A stretch of DNA of 64,000 bases from contig JAMKCF010000153.1 of assembly GCA_023634235.1 (NCBI GenBank), positions 62,001 through 126,000 of the forward strand, read 5' to 3'. Position numbers and translations under genes: made by a program. Origin of the DNA: Pisaster brevispinus. Its lineage: Eukaryota > Echinodermata > Asteroidea > Forcipulatida > Asteriidae. The stretch's first letter is position 1; each line of letters opens with the position of its first letter. The notes beneath the pieces are model-generated. The model had not been told where the DNA came from. It did no database searches and was given only the letters and a program-made list of their open reading frames with translations. Below, one piece after another: positions 46,760 through 58,631 of this stretch.

Positions 46760-49373
46760 TTAAACTAATCTACCCATCTCCCTGAAAACCAATTCGGGAG
46801 CTAGGTATTCTCTGAAGAACTGCTCTGCTACATCCATAGCACTAGTCCACATTTCAATGTCATAGTAAATGCGTTCAAGGTGAAAACCAGCTTGTGTGTA
46901 CACAAAGAAGTCACATCATGTTCGTCCTGTTATACCCAATTGCGACTGTACTTGGTAGAAGTACTGATGATTTTTCTTTAGCTTTGCAGTTCCATTTGTC
47001 ACAGTCAACCAGGCAAGGTTCTCAGGTGAAGGCTCGTCGAGGGCAATGGAGCGTGGACACTTTATCTCAAGTAATCCTGTCTCATCACAGCACGCGCAGG
47101 ATACCAAACCATCTGGCGATGCACCTAGAAACACTTTGCTTTTGTGAACAAATAGACCGCATTCTTCTACCTTAACATCTTGATGCCCATTTTCCTTCAT
47201 GATTGTTTCATATGTCTTTCTTGCCACCGGCTCCATCAATCTGCCATACTTAAGATTTTGGAGATTGGGATCAAGAGTATCATAACCCATAAGTCTCTTG
47301 ATAGTTGTGCGAGGATCTTGACTGCGCGATGATGATGGATCACTAAGCGTTGCTTGTCTTGTCATAACTGATTTAAGGTTAGATGCTGTGATCATCCCTG
47401 TGCTGAATTTGGCCCACTGGTCGTTTTCCGCTTGGCCTCTTGTTTGCTCCTCCACTGCATTGACTTGCTCTTGGTTGTACGTTGGAAGTGCATTAAAAAA
47501 GGCTTCCACAGATTCGGCACGACTTGCAATGCTGCTCAGGCTGTCTACCTTAAATGTGTTCCTTGTTTGGATTTCTACTTCATGCCCTAAATTGAAGTTT
47601 TCTTCTGGAGTGTAGTTTGCGTTTTGGATCTCCGTGATACTCTGTTCGTCTTGAATATATTTGAAAATTGTTGACTTCTTGCAGCTTGGGTACATGGCAT
47701 TAACAAGATCTTTTGCTTGGTTTTGTTGGCCAGACAGACTCCTACTCCTTCCCAATGGATTGAACAGTCTTTTTGCTGCAGAGTTGAGAGGCTTTCCTGT
47801 AATGCAAAGAAAATTGTTTCTAAATATCATTGCACAGTTAAAAATTGTTATATATTTTATCCTTCACAGTGTAGCACAGATGCAAGCATAATGATACACC
47901 ACTTATGTATCGACTTTTTAAATAATCCACAAAATATGTGTAGTAGCTGACATAGGACCTTCATGCCTAATTTCACAATATACTGTACAGCTACAAACTT
48001 AATCAACATTTTTTATTAATTACTTTAAATAGAAAAAATAAATAATAATAATTACATTTCATGGGCAAATTTGTTCACTTTATATTGATAATAAATATAC
48101 CTACTTTTTTTGACATAGCTCGGCTTAACCCACTCCATCTCAGAAACTGGCTTTCCATGGAGAACTGCTGCTGCCCCTCCACTATACACGTTCCAACTGC
48201 ATACCTTTGATGTACATGGCAGGTTAGGCTTCTGGGAAACTCCAGTCATGAAGGCATGATCCAACTTAAAAACTAGTGCAGCAATGTGGTTGCAAGTTGA
48301 TCCAAGACTGAAAGAACAAAATTAAATGGAAGATCTTTAAAACAAAAATCTGTATACAATTGTAATTCATATAGATGTAGATTTACATCACAAGGTCTAC
48401 TGACAGTACTCCTAGAACTAAGAGGTCGCGGATCGAACCTCATAGTTCTATAGGGGTCGAGTATACAGACAGTAGGCTAATAAAATAGACATGGTCTTAC
48501 ACTGGAATTTTTGGAGGAAATATAGAAACACCTTGGCATCAATCATGACCATCCCATCCTTGGAAGTTGGTTACTTTGTCTGTGTAAATGGGGTGAAAAA
48601 AACAAATCGTGCCATCTTCCCACTCAGTCACTGGAATATGGGAGAACAGGGCTACACTACAGGGGTATCAATGAAATTAGTTTTATTATTACCACACACA
48701 TCAAATTCATCAACCAATGAATATCTTACCCCGCAAAACAGCTACAGTAGGCAGTGTGGATCTTTCCCGTGGCCTTTTCAACAGCAATCCATACATTGTG
48801 AGGTACATTGTTCACTGACAATGAAGGAGTACATTTTGTCTTCATTATGCACACTGTACTGTCTTTGGAGATCGAATGGTAGAATATTTCATGAAGCCAC
48901 TTGCTATTGAAGTATGAATATGCCTTCCCTTCTTTATAGTCCGAGAGAAGTCTTTCTTGCAGTGACTTGGGCCTAGTTTGATCTCCAGATTTACTTTTGC
49001 ACTTGCTTGGTACGCTGACACAAGGCGCCTCGCTCAACAACCATTCGGCTATTTCAAAATAACTGACCGGTGGCCAACATTTCACTCCTTCTTTTTCTGG
49101 GATCCAATTGTCTTTCAAGTCAACGAGAGGATCTGGAATTCGTTTTCCTTTGATGTTCAACAACTCTGCATAGTGAGCAGACCTCGATGTATCTTCCTCC
49201 ACCTCACTAGGTATTACAGCGTAACCAAACTGTATAGCACTGTAGACCAAGGCCTGTAGCTCCGCTTTCAAACCTCTTGTTTTGAGTCCTCTTATCCGAA
49301 GAAAATCCTTCAAAGCATTCACATTCCAATGTCTGATCTCTTCTAAAGTAAGTTCAGATGCATTTCCGTCCAT
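46760..49373 (-). pseudogene. SAP-SWIM-YqaJ nuclease of the transposon, three exons, one in-frame TGA
   Basis: Exons on the minus strand are 49373-48730, 48307-48105 and 47796-46760, with GT/AG borders and phases 2 and 1. Together they give 628 codons. Residues about 8-46 form a SAP-like DNA-binding motif (LTLEEIRHWNVNALKDFL). A SWIM zinc finger spans the first intron: YCSCFAG from exon 1 and LGSTCNHIAALV from exon 2 give CxCx7CxH. The last exon is a YqaJ-type exonuclease with GRLMEPVARKTYE, GASPDGLV, LLEIKCP and YQVQSQL, which hold the expected acidic and Lys active-site residues. A TGA at 46916-46918 (codon 576) interrupts the frame after ITGRT. The same frame continues as CDFFVYTQAGFHLERIYYD to TAA at 46760, so the TGA probably replaced a Trp codon. 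The catalytic core lies before the stop. YqaJ partners are thought to process DNA during transposition; the exact role is not established. Confidence 0.88.
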
Positions 49374-49550
49374 TATTCAATGAAAAAACGGCGTTTTCAG
49401 TGATACTATCACATCAATATTACGCCAATTGGCCATTCACTTATGCACGCTAGTAGGAGTAGCTAGGGACAACGCTCTTTGTTTATCTCCCGTGACCTAT
49501 GACCAATGTACCACAATGCATTGCGCGCTGAGATTGCGAAAAGGCTTATA

Positions 49551-49662
49551 GTAATGACGGCACCCTTTGTGATTTGAGGCATGCCGTAACTGGGTTAGAG
49601 TTCATAATTCCATGTAGAGCCACAGGGGACGGTCATTATGATTATCATGACTACAGTCCATT
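49551..49662 (-). repeat. Right arm of the older inverted repeat split by the transposon
   Basis: This is the reverse-complement partner of 43672-43773, sharing ACTGGGTTAGAGTTC and CCATGTAGAG/CCATGTGCAG words. With the transposon removed, the two arms would form a hairpin-type repeat of about 215 bp. Confidence 0.75.
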
Positions 49663-50113
49663 TAAATATTCATGTCATCACTCAAAAAGTGGGTATTACA
49701 AATCCTTCGAGAATGAGAAATGTGTACATGAGTTTCTGTGCAGTGTTTGATTGTGCCATACCTTGATGCTGTAAGAGCAACACTTGCATCACTAATACTA
49801 GCACATCCAGTTAGTTGAAACCAACAAAAATGTTTTAATCACTACAAGAGCACAAGTCAATTTCCAATTATTTCCAATTTGAAAAAGCAAGCTCTTTTTT
49901 GAGTTGATTAAGTTCTTCAACTGCTGAATGTGGCTTGAAATGCTAAGAGAAAAGGAGAAATCCCTCTAACTAAACAGCCTGACTGCACTCAGGAAGAATA
50001 CAAGTTCTAAACCCAGCGCTCCATTCTGCAACTTGTTTCCAGTTGTTTTGTGTTAACAATTAATAACATTTTATTGTCAAAATGAATTCATTTGTTTCTT
50101 TTACTATTTTCAG
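49663..50113. other. Intron or intergenic DNA before the FReD exon
   Basis: No gene is recognised. The right end has a pyrimidine-rich tract and TTTTCAG forming the acceptor of the FReD exon. Confidence 0.5.
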
Positions 50114-50397
50114 GTGGTATTCTTGAGACTGCCAACAATCAAGCCTTCAGTATCAACCATCACACAGATTTTAACCAAGATGAAACCAACTGTCCAAGTC
50201 TGAATAGTGAAGGAGGTTGGTGGTTTAATAGGTGCACTGGTAAACCAGGTGTCGACAATAACCTTAATGGTGAATATATCCAACCTGGTGATATTATGGG
50301 TCCCTACAAACGAGTCACTAGAGCTAGTGAATGGAATGGTTCTCGTATTGCCAGGACTGAAATCAAAGTACGCTGCAAATCTCCATTTCGTGGCTAA
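50114..50397 (+). CDS. C-terminal exon of a fibrinogen-related domain (FReD) protein, partial
   Basis: The exon follows the acceptor TTACTATTTTCAG and starts with the last two bases of a Gly codon (phase 1 intron). It ends at TAA (50395-50397) and encodes about 94 residues. It resembles the C-terminal half of a fibrinogen C-terminal domain. The calcium-loop region DFNQDETNC is followed by GGWWFNRC, NNLNGEY and TEIKVRC, in the family's usual order. Such domains act outside the cell as lectin-like recognition or adhesion modules. The N-terminal half (about 120-130 residues in the family) is not found in this window, so the upstream exons are missing, rearranged or further away. The DNA upstream carries a 5.8-kb transposon insertion. 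No defect is visible in the exon itself. It could be a live last exon or an isolated remnant. Confidence 0.82.
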
Positions 50398-53300
50398 AAA
50401 AAGTTTCTGGATGAAAAATACAGTGACACCTTACCCTGACATTGAAATTACATTGATAAAAACACTCAGTTCTTTGTAAAATTATTCCTCCAGTTGAGTA
50501 TCCTTATACTCAGTTAATTCATGGGCTGGATGTGTTCTTACATTTAACTCCAAAAACTCACCTGTCACTCATGACTAAGTATTATTTCAGTGTTTGGACA
50601 AGAAAGAAAATCTGGGCTGTTCATTCTATGGAACCCTTGCACAGACCTCACACACTACTATTGGATGACCATGGTCTGCCATTTTGGAAGTCAAATTCCA
50701 TGTAAAGATATTGTGAGTGTGTACAACACCTAAAATGAGCATTTCACAGTACAACACAGCGGGACAATGACTCTCAAAATGGCCCAACCAAGATAATCTT
50801 GTGGTGGTGATGTCAGGTGAATAGGGTCATTAAACTCTACTTGCACAACGAAGGGGCACTATGTCAATCACAGTGAGTTTTTACCCAATTGTAAAAAGTA
50901 AGCACTCTTTGCACTATAATTCTAACAGAACTATGCTTATTAGAATGAGGTTAACAGCCAAAATACCATTTCACAGTTTCGCTTAGTAGGAAAACTGCGA
51001 AACAATATTTTCTGCTTAAGGAGCTCTATGAAATTGGGTCCAGGTTACAAAATTCTTAATCACTAGCAGGATGTTCAGCAGGTTTTACCAATCAACAACA
51101 ACTAAGTCACTTTTAAAGAAATACAGAAATACAACCTTACTGCTTTATGAAGGAAACATCACACTATATTACCTGTATTGTCTTATTGCTGCTGACTGTC
51201 TGCCTGCAAAGCTTGATTGAACATAAACAAACTTGTCGTGAACAGGTTAATCTTAATTGAAAACTTGCTATTACCAAATTTTGTTTTAAGAATGGTTTTC
51301 TTATTTCAGAACGTGAAGTTGATGCTGAGGTTTTAAACTTTGCAATGTCATTAATGTAATGCACTTGTGTACTGCTTCAAAATCTAGAATTGAATATCAC
51401 TTGGGCGTCATGTGCATCATGCAAATTTAGTTATTGTTGTCGCTTTTACTGTTTTGATTGTAAATTGAAAAATCAAAAACATTTTTTTTTTCAAAAACTG
51501 ATATGTTCTATAAACAAAGTAGCATCATGTAATAATGAGAAAAAAATGGATTTTCTTTCCATCAGTTCTGAACATTCTGAAGCAAAATTTACTTCTATAA
51601 TTAAACTTTAGAAAACAGATACCAAAAAGTTACTAAGGTAAATGATGAATGGTTGCCATGGTAACATACCTTTCCCCGGTTTTGTTTATTCTGATCATGA
51701 ACATAGGTCATAATCTCAAAAACCAAGCTATGTGAGAAAAGAATTGGGTGACCTCCTGGTCCCGATAGTGTTAACAAGCTGAGTGGGTAGAATCCAAATG
51801 ACAAGCTATGTATTTTCTGTTACATTTATATAACAACACTGTGGCAAACTTCAACTTGTGTGTAGAAACCAACAGAGATATAGGGCATCCAATTGAACCC
51901 AAGTCTTGCTACAATCTTAACTACATGACAATGTCTGGAAAATTATTAGAAAGCAGAAATACATATCATGGTTTTAAAAATGTTCATTCTTCGTTAACAT
52001 GGGAAGCAATGGAAAAATAATTTGTGTCTGATACTTTTTCTCTGACCCTCTTGTTTGAGCTGAAGTCAGTCCAATCTTGCAGCCATCCATGGTTGTTATG
52101 GGCGTTTTGGTACAACCGGGCTGCGGCCACTGTGGTCTCCAAAGGTATAACCACCTGACAACAAAACTAGCTTGGTCTGGGATTAATCTAGCCAAGTATT
52201 TAATATAATAAAGTAAAATTTGAGCAGCAACTTTTACAATTGATGAATCATTTAGCAATGCTCTAATGGGAATGCTGCTGTTGACCAGGTTAGCTTGACC
52301 CCTATCAAAGGGAGTATGATAAATCTAAAAAAGTACAAACATCTTAGTTCTCAATCTCTAATAGACATATGTGATAAAGCTGATTTGAAGTGCAATTAAT
52401 TATAGTTGAGAGTTTTACTTTTTACATTGAGTGTCTTAAATCTTAAATATTAATTGGCCATTTTGCAATATCTTTGTTAAAGCTTAAATCATTCTTAAAA
52501 TTCATAAAGGAGTTTACTCTTAAAGATATCCATTCAAGGATAGGACGATAAAATATAATATAAAACTTTAGGAATGTTTATAAATTTAGTTTTGAGAATC
52601 TGTTTAGAAGAAAAATGTAAGACCGGGCAATATTTTTGCAAAGGCACACATTTTCAGTGAAAATTTGTTGACGTTTTAAGAATGATTTCTTAGATGATTA
52701 ATAAAAAGCTAAATTTAAAGAATGTGTAACCAAAGTATTGATGATGTGTATAGTTTTATAATCTCGAAATCAAAAGAAGAAAAGATAATAAGTGGTAAAA
52801 CAAAAGTTCAATCTGAGTATATTGTCACTGAACTGGACAGGCATTTTATATTGTGTTAAGCAACAATTTGCAAACTCATATAGCTTGCTGAAAATTTAAG
52901 TTGAAACTAATCACTCTGCAGTATTACAACCTTGTTGTGCAAGTAAAGTGCACTCATCTGGCCAGTTTCCACTCAAATTTAAGAAACAGTTATCAGGGCA
53001 AATGGTGGTGCATACTTAATTAGCTTACAATTATAATTAGAGCCGATTAATCCCTTCTCCTGAGTCATACAGACAAGAAAGAATTAACAGGCTCTATTTA
53101 TACTTTGCATTGTTTATAACACATCACTTGTTCTTCAAATACTCAATTTGATAGGTCAAGTTGTGACCAAAATAAAGTTCAAGAAGTCAGCTTTGAAAAT
53201 GACTATGTCTGGAATACAGTTCTTGTATCTATCATTTAGTATTAGTAGTATTTTTTTAATAAGGTAGTGTTTTACATATAGTATGTTAAAAGCAATTTAT

Positions 53301-54380
53301 GCACATGGTTGACGGATGTGAGATAATGTTGGGATCCTGTTAAAAAAAAACACATTAGCTACTACCTGGCACCGGCGGTTTTTTATTGTGCAATACCTGA
53401 AATGAAAGCTAACTGTCTTGAATCTATGAAAAATATCTGCCTAAATAGTAAATCATTATTTGGAGGTCAAATAAGCCAACAATTGACCTAGTATCGTCAA
53501 GCTGTTTAGCAGAAAAAAACTGCTTACCAAATTGTTCGCTATGCAAAAAATGGGTGATTTACCACTTGTAACAATGTAAACTTCATGGCATTTGGGCCAA
53601 AAACCATCTGTTTCTAAGCAAGGCATGATTTTTCTGTGCTTAACAAGTTTTTCAGCGTACAGGCTTTATTGATAAAATTAGGCACAGGGGCCCAATTTCA
53701 AATAGTTTTTCAGCGGAAAGAACATTAAAGCTAGGCAAAAAACAATAAGGGGATACCAAACGCAGCAATGGTAACTTCATGGTATTTTGGGTGGTAAGCA
53801 ATTATTGCTAAGCAATTTCTGTGCTTAGCGAGTTTAAATTACAAATAAAAGTAAAGCTCAATCAGTTACTGGAGTCACGAGAAAATAGTGAAAAATACCC
53901 TCACTATTTTCAACTTACAGGTTTTTGTTCAGCGAGATCAAAACTAGTTGTTTAACTCATTGCTCAATAGTAAAATTGTTTCAAAGGAAGTTTTCTACAT
54001 CTTGTGTAAAACTGTGCCTATTCATGTTTTCGACCTCATCATTTGCTTCGCACAGACTTTTAGTTGCTTTTGTTTTACACACATTACCTTTTTACTTTTA
54101 CTTTTTCACTCATCATTTCGTCGAGATGAAAGTAAAGTTTACATGAATCATACTAATAATGGAACCATTTCATTCACTAAAAACTTATTGCACGAACAGA
54201 CAGGGTTGGGATTCCAATAATAAGTTTTGCCACAGTACTACCAAAGCGTTAAGATGTAGTGCAAACCTTGGCAGCGCTACTAACCCCATGTCCGTAACAT
54301 CAGATGCTGGTCTCGTTTAGAGTAAAGAAAGTTTTGTCCTTGTTTCCTCCCTTAAGAACAGGAGGTAACTTTTTAGTTCG
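50398..54380. other. Intergenic AT-rich DNA with dispersed repeat fragments
   Basis: No coding region is convincing; the longest frames are under 100 codons and look random. Segments around 50935-51055 and 53485-53840 share words such as GCTTAGCAG, CTGCTTA, TTCATGG, TGGGCC and CAATTTC with 40.6 kb, suggesting copies of one interspersed repeat. The rest shows nothing I can name. Confidence 0.5.
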
Positions 54381-54560
54381 GGGGTGGTCAGTGAGGTTAC
54401 CAAACATTTCCAGGGGCAAATACCTAAATTAGGAGGGGGGTGGGGGGGGGGCTATTTGATGTATTGAACCATTCATTTGGGCCATTTTCAATCTCATGGG
54501 GGGTGGGGTAGGACAGGGGATCTGCTACCACGTAGGGGAGGATATGCGGTGAGTCGGTTG
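54381..54560 (+). repeat. G-rich tract
   Basis: AGGAGGGGGG followed by TGGGGGGGGGG at 54431-54451 and further GGGGTGGGG words near 54500 form a local G-rich, quadruplex-capable patch. No gene association is visible. Confidence 0.5.
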
Positions 54561-55017
54561 TCATACCAGAAGGGTCCTATAATATGGAAGCCGGTAAGGG
54601 GCCTCTATTCGTGGTTTACGCGTTTCGACCGTAAACTCCGGTAGGGGAATAACCCCAAATTGCGGCTCCTGAATGCCTGACTATCACCGAGTAACTTTTA
54701 GTTTTTTATTTTATTATTATAATTTGTTTGTTTTAATTCAAGTTGTATATTATATTAAACAATAGCATCGAGGACAAAGAGAGGCACACTCGCAAATTAA
54801 TTAATTTACGGGGAAAGTATTAATTATGATAACAATTTGTAATCATGGCAGCAAACTTAAAATAAATGTTATTGTATCCATTGGAAAATAAAAACTTATA
54901 CGTGCACTACGTCAAGCGATATATCTAACAAGTAGTACCCGTAAGAATTACTTTCTAAAACTGTTTTCAAAATGTCTTTAAGTTGCTCTCCTCTAGAGCC
55001 TTTATCGTGACAGAGAA

Positions 55018-55049
55018 CCCCCCCCCCCCCACCCCAACCCCCACTCCCC
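55018..55049 (-). other. G-quadruplex motif on the minus strand
   Basis: The minus strand reads GGGG-AGT-GGGGG-TT-GGGG-T followed by a run of 13 G. This is four G tracts with loops of one to three bases, a canonical G4-forming pattern. Any function is unknown. Confidence 0.65.
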
Positions 55050-56394
55050 AGCAATGTGATTATTATCTCGTTGGTTACTGTTCTAATGATTAAGACCGTA
55101 CAAGACGATAGTGAATAAACTAGTTGACGAACGGTCAAACTGCTAAGTAAAAATAACTGTAGGTAAACACTTACAGGTATTGCGCGCACGCATTTTTATT
55201 GTCGCACCATTCATCAGATTAACGCTGCTCCATTTGTTTAAACAAAGAATACTCATCAGCTCATGATTATTCTAGCATTTTCATAAGAGCAGGGGAGACT
55301 AGCATCCTAGACTGTAGCCGGCACGATCCTAAACATGGTTAGACAACATCACAACAATTTAGGCCTGAATCTTTTGTTGTCACTGACCGTAGTAAAGTGG
55401 TGACCGTTAAATTGGCATAGCGCCCTCAAATGACTCCTGTTTACTTGACCTTTATGCCATTGTTCTTTTCAGTGCGCTGTGTATATGAAAATGTCGGTAT
55501 TCCGCTTGGACCAATGTGATTTTAAATTTAACGTTTTGTAGAACTCATGATGCATGCCCAAACCGTGCGACATTTTGCCGTTTGAAGTTCACAACCAACA
55601 TTTTTAGTACAAATATTTAAAAAAGAAAACACATTTGTGCTTACCAGGGAAGTCTGCGCTTAGCGCAGAAGTCCATAAAAAGAAGTGTTTTATGGGGATG
55701 TAATCGCAGAACTCCGCGGAATCGATGTCTCCCTTAAACAATTGTTTTCAATTGCAATGTTAATTACCACCGAACGTGTAAAACATATCTACGTGTTCTT
55801 GCCACCTAGCTCATGTTAGTCAAGGCCTATACACAGATACAAGGCCTTCCCCCATCTTCACCCCTAACGATAAATGATTTCAACTCTACGATTTTAGAGT
55901 TGTAAGCAAATCAAAAAATCAAAATTTCTTGAAAAGATTCTACATTAAAAGCGCTTTTCCAAGAGCTAGTAGGACATTTTGTTTATATTTTTTTTCTCGT
56001 TTGAAATCATGTTTTCGGAAACCTGAAGTAGCAAAGAGTGTGATGACCGTGTAATGTCAGCTATCCCTCAATACCATTCATTACTTCTTGCACGATTCTC
56101 CTTCTTTTTATAATACAGCCCTCAACAAATGCCCGTACAGAACAGGCCCCTTCAGTGTGTTGGGGGGGGGGGGGTTGAACGCCGCCCCTTCGACCTTTTC
56201 GAAATGGTAAAATGTTTAAATAAATGAAACTGTTGGTAAACAACATTTAAGAAATAATTTGAATAACTAATAAAACGTTATTTGCAAAAAAATAGTTAGT
56301 GGCCTGAGGTTTCGACGACTCTGCTAGCGCGCGCATAGTTCTGCCTGAAAAACCTACACAATAATCTCGTATTACAGCGGTCTGCAAACTTTCT
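55050..56394. other. Intergenic DNA without recognised gene
   Basis: No gene could be supported. There is a G13 homopolymer at 56162-56174. The sequence is moderately CG-containing near 55640-55740, but nothing is diagnostic. Confidence 0.45.
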
Positions 56395-56650
56395 TGTGCT
56401 GGCCATGTGCGTGCGCTGTCAAATGTTTTTCTTGCGGCTGTTTGCTGCATTCGCAAAATATACCAAACAAACTGGTACTCCGTGCGTATCAACGCTGGTC
56501 CCGGACAACAGTTGGTTAGTTTTGTGCTGGCCATGTGCGTGCGCTGTCAAATGTTTTTCCTACGGCTGTTTGCTGCGTTCTCAAAAAGTATACCAAACAA
56601 ACTGGTACTCTGTTGCGCATCAACGCTAGTAGTCCCGCACAACAGTTTTG
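56395..56650. repeat. Tandem duplication, two 128-bp units
   Basis: Units begin at 56395 and 56523 with TGTGCTGGCCATGTGCGTGC. They share ATACCAAACAAACTGGTACT and CAACAGTT. The second copy differs by scattered substitutions and small insertions. Frames cross both units on each strand, but I recognise no protein. Confidence 0.85.
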
Positions 56651-57436
56651 TACACATCCTAAATGCAACACTCCCGCCATGTTTGAATGAGACGGTGACA
56701 GACTGTGAATGGTAGCCGGATGACGGTAAGAATTTATCACTTGTTAACATTTTAGGTTGCAAATGAACTTTCTGGACCCACGTCGAGCTCACTGAGAGTA
56801 CAAAGAGAACACGTAGAGCCTAATTTTGGCAAGATCTGGTTTCTAAAAAGAACTGTAGGTGCATAAACGTGAAGGGCAAAAAGTTTAGAATAAAATAGTA
56901 GCGGGTCCGGCGAAACGGCGATTTCTTGATTAATATCTGTTTATGTGTGAAAAACTCACCATTTGTTAACTAACGTTAACCTTGTCCAAATCAAACAAGG
57001 ATTCAGTTTTCCAGAAGAAGAAATATCAATAATTCCAAAGAATTAAAAGTATCTCAGAAAAAGACGGTGTAAATTTGTGAAAAATTCAGTTTATTTTAGC
57101 GTATTTCGGGACTAGATTTTGACGCCTCTGAGTCTGAATCTCACAAAATTTTTGTTGTTTTTGGGCACTGGAGGGCGCTCTTTCTTACAGATATTGCGAG
57201 TAAAGAAAACCATGTTGCGTACAATTTTCTTAGCTTTCCAATGGTACATGTATCATCAAGTGATAGATTTCAGGTGAGTAAAAATGTCATTTTTGACCGA
57301 TTCTTCGAACCTATGAAATATGGACATTTTATGTTGATTTTTTGCATGAAAATGCTTCGAAATGACATACACATACATAGGTCATTACAGTTTTTTGACA
57401 GTAAATAGTTTGAAAGGTTAAACTCTAACTGATAAC
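56651..57436. other. Intergenic DNA up to the LTR element
   Basis: No gene is called. Around 56670 the minus strand reads AAACATGGCGG, which matches the YY1 core AANATGGCGG, in a slightly CG-richer patch. This is only a hint of a promoter. GATAAC borders the LTR and may contain the target duplication. Confidence 0.35.
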
Positions 57437-58531
57437 TGTCACGGATGGAATTGTGAAATGTAAAGAACGGTTCATAGTCACAGGGCAACGCAAGACTCAG
57501 GACTTAAACAATTAAATTGATTCTCAGAAAACACGTTTTATGAAGAATAAATAAATCAAGTGTTAATCATAAATGCGAAGTTAAAGAACTGCAAAGCAAC
57601 TTATTTACAAAGCAACAAAATGTGCATGCTTAATATAATTGAAGTACGGTAGCAATGGAGCCAGCGTTATAATATTAATGCAACAGCAGTTAGCAGGATT
57701 AATGCTGACAAAATTAAAAGCAACTTAAAGCAAGAAATCCAACATAGTTGCGAGGATATTTTCATAACTAAAATAATACTATATTAACCATAACAATTTA
57801 ATACAACGATGAAGGTTGGTGAATGCCAGTTCCCTTGTTAGGCTGTGCCTCATGCCATAAACCCTGCGAGTTAAAAGATGCATAAAAGAAACCCGCTTTA
57901 ATCAAGAGAACTATAACTTTCTTAACAGCAGAAAATGGAAATTTGCTCAAAAGCCGAATGGAATAATTTGGAAACACTAGCAGCATTACTTACAGGAGGT
58001 CGAGAGTACCGGGCGACGAACCCCCTGGTCTGGCTAAGGAAACTGGCTCAGGTAGTACGGATGATTATTTAATTGACACGGTGGTAGTCAGGAAAGTAGC
58101 TGTCCATATGTTGCTGGTCCGTCGTCCTGCGTCCGGCCACACCTTGGAAGTCTTCGGGGTCCGGCGTCCACATCGGGCATCGTCTACTCCCCACCGTGTC
58201 AATTGGTACTCTACCGTACTCCCGAATTTCCCCAAATATATACTACTAGGTGTAGACAAAAGGTACACCTGACATATAGTACTAATCACCTATCACCTAT
58301 AAAAGATACACCTTACATACCGTGCTTACTACCTACATCACCGGTACTTACACCCAAGTTTCGCTACTTCATTTAGTGTTGGAATGTTATAATTTCATAA
58401 GGAATGTGACGTGACAAAACCCTCTCCAGATACAGGTCCCCCAATAACATTCTAAGTATTTAAACAATTCGAGCTATAGTTCGCACTTATTCCAAGAATA
58501 CGAATACTTTATTTTGTTGGCACTTATGACA
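57437..58531 (-). repeat. 3' LTR (1095 bp)
   Basis: The LTR is bounded by TGTCA at one end and TGACA at the other. The inner border is set by the purine-rich tract at 58532-58545. On the minus strand TATATATTTGG (about 58233-58243) is a plausible TATA box in the U3/R region. Sequence 57437-58190 equals 63247-64000 in length and by eye in sequence. Confidence 0.92.
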
Positions 58532-58545
58532 TTACTCCCCACTTT
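58532..58545 (-). promoter_or_regulatory. Polypurine tract
   Basis: The minus strand reads AAAGTGGGGAGTAA immediately before the LTR start TGTCATAAG. This is the expected place and composition for plus-strand priming. Confidence 0.75.
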
Positions 58546-58631
58546 AAGATGGTGCAACCGTCTTTATAATAATATGAGCCAACATAAACATAATCCATTT
58601 TACTTGAATTACACTACATTCATTCATTTAC

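Larger units (their letters stand above)
43776..49548. mobile_element. ISL2EU(IS4EU)-like DNA transposon carrying transposase and YqaJ nuclease
   Basis: Terminal inverted repeats begin TAAGCCTTTTCGCAATCTC at 43776 and end with its reverse complement at 49548. They extend about 27 bp with one mismatch and share a further subterminal GGAGATAAACA. The element is flanked by TA on both sides. Because the junction reads TATAAGCC, the 2-bp target duplication could be TA or AT. Inside are two convergent genes, a THAP/DDE transposase (plus) and a SAP-SWIM-YqaJ protein (minus). A transposase paired with a YqaJ-type nuclease is the known hallmark of the ISL2EU superfamily. Each gene carries one nonsense codon, so the copy is probably not autonomous now. 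Confidence 0.88.

Noticed and set aside
46916..46918. TGA in the YqaJ gene as a selenocysteine codon
   Set aside because: YqaJ proteins are not known selenoproteins, the position is near the C-terminus, and no SECIS-like structure was sought or expected. A nonsense mutation is simpler.
43776..49548. Kolobok-type transposon because of the THAP domain
   Set aside because: Kolobok elements have TTAA target duplications. Here the flanks are TA/AT and a YqaJ gene is present, which fits ISL2EU better.
41193..50397. F5/8C exons and FReD exon as one gene
   Set aside because: The F5/8C frame ends in TAA right after the domain, followed by AATAAA, so the FReD exon most likely belongs to another gene.
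57798..57986. 62-codon minus-strand frame repeated at 63608-63796
   Set aside because: It lies wholly inside both LTRs and has no domain, so it is chance coding in the LTR.
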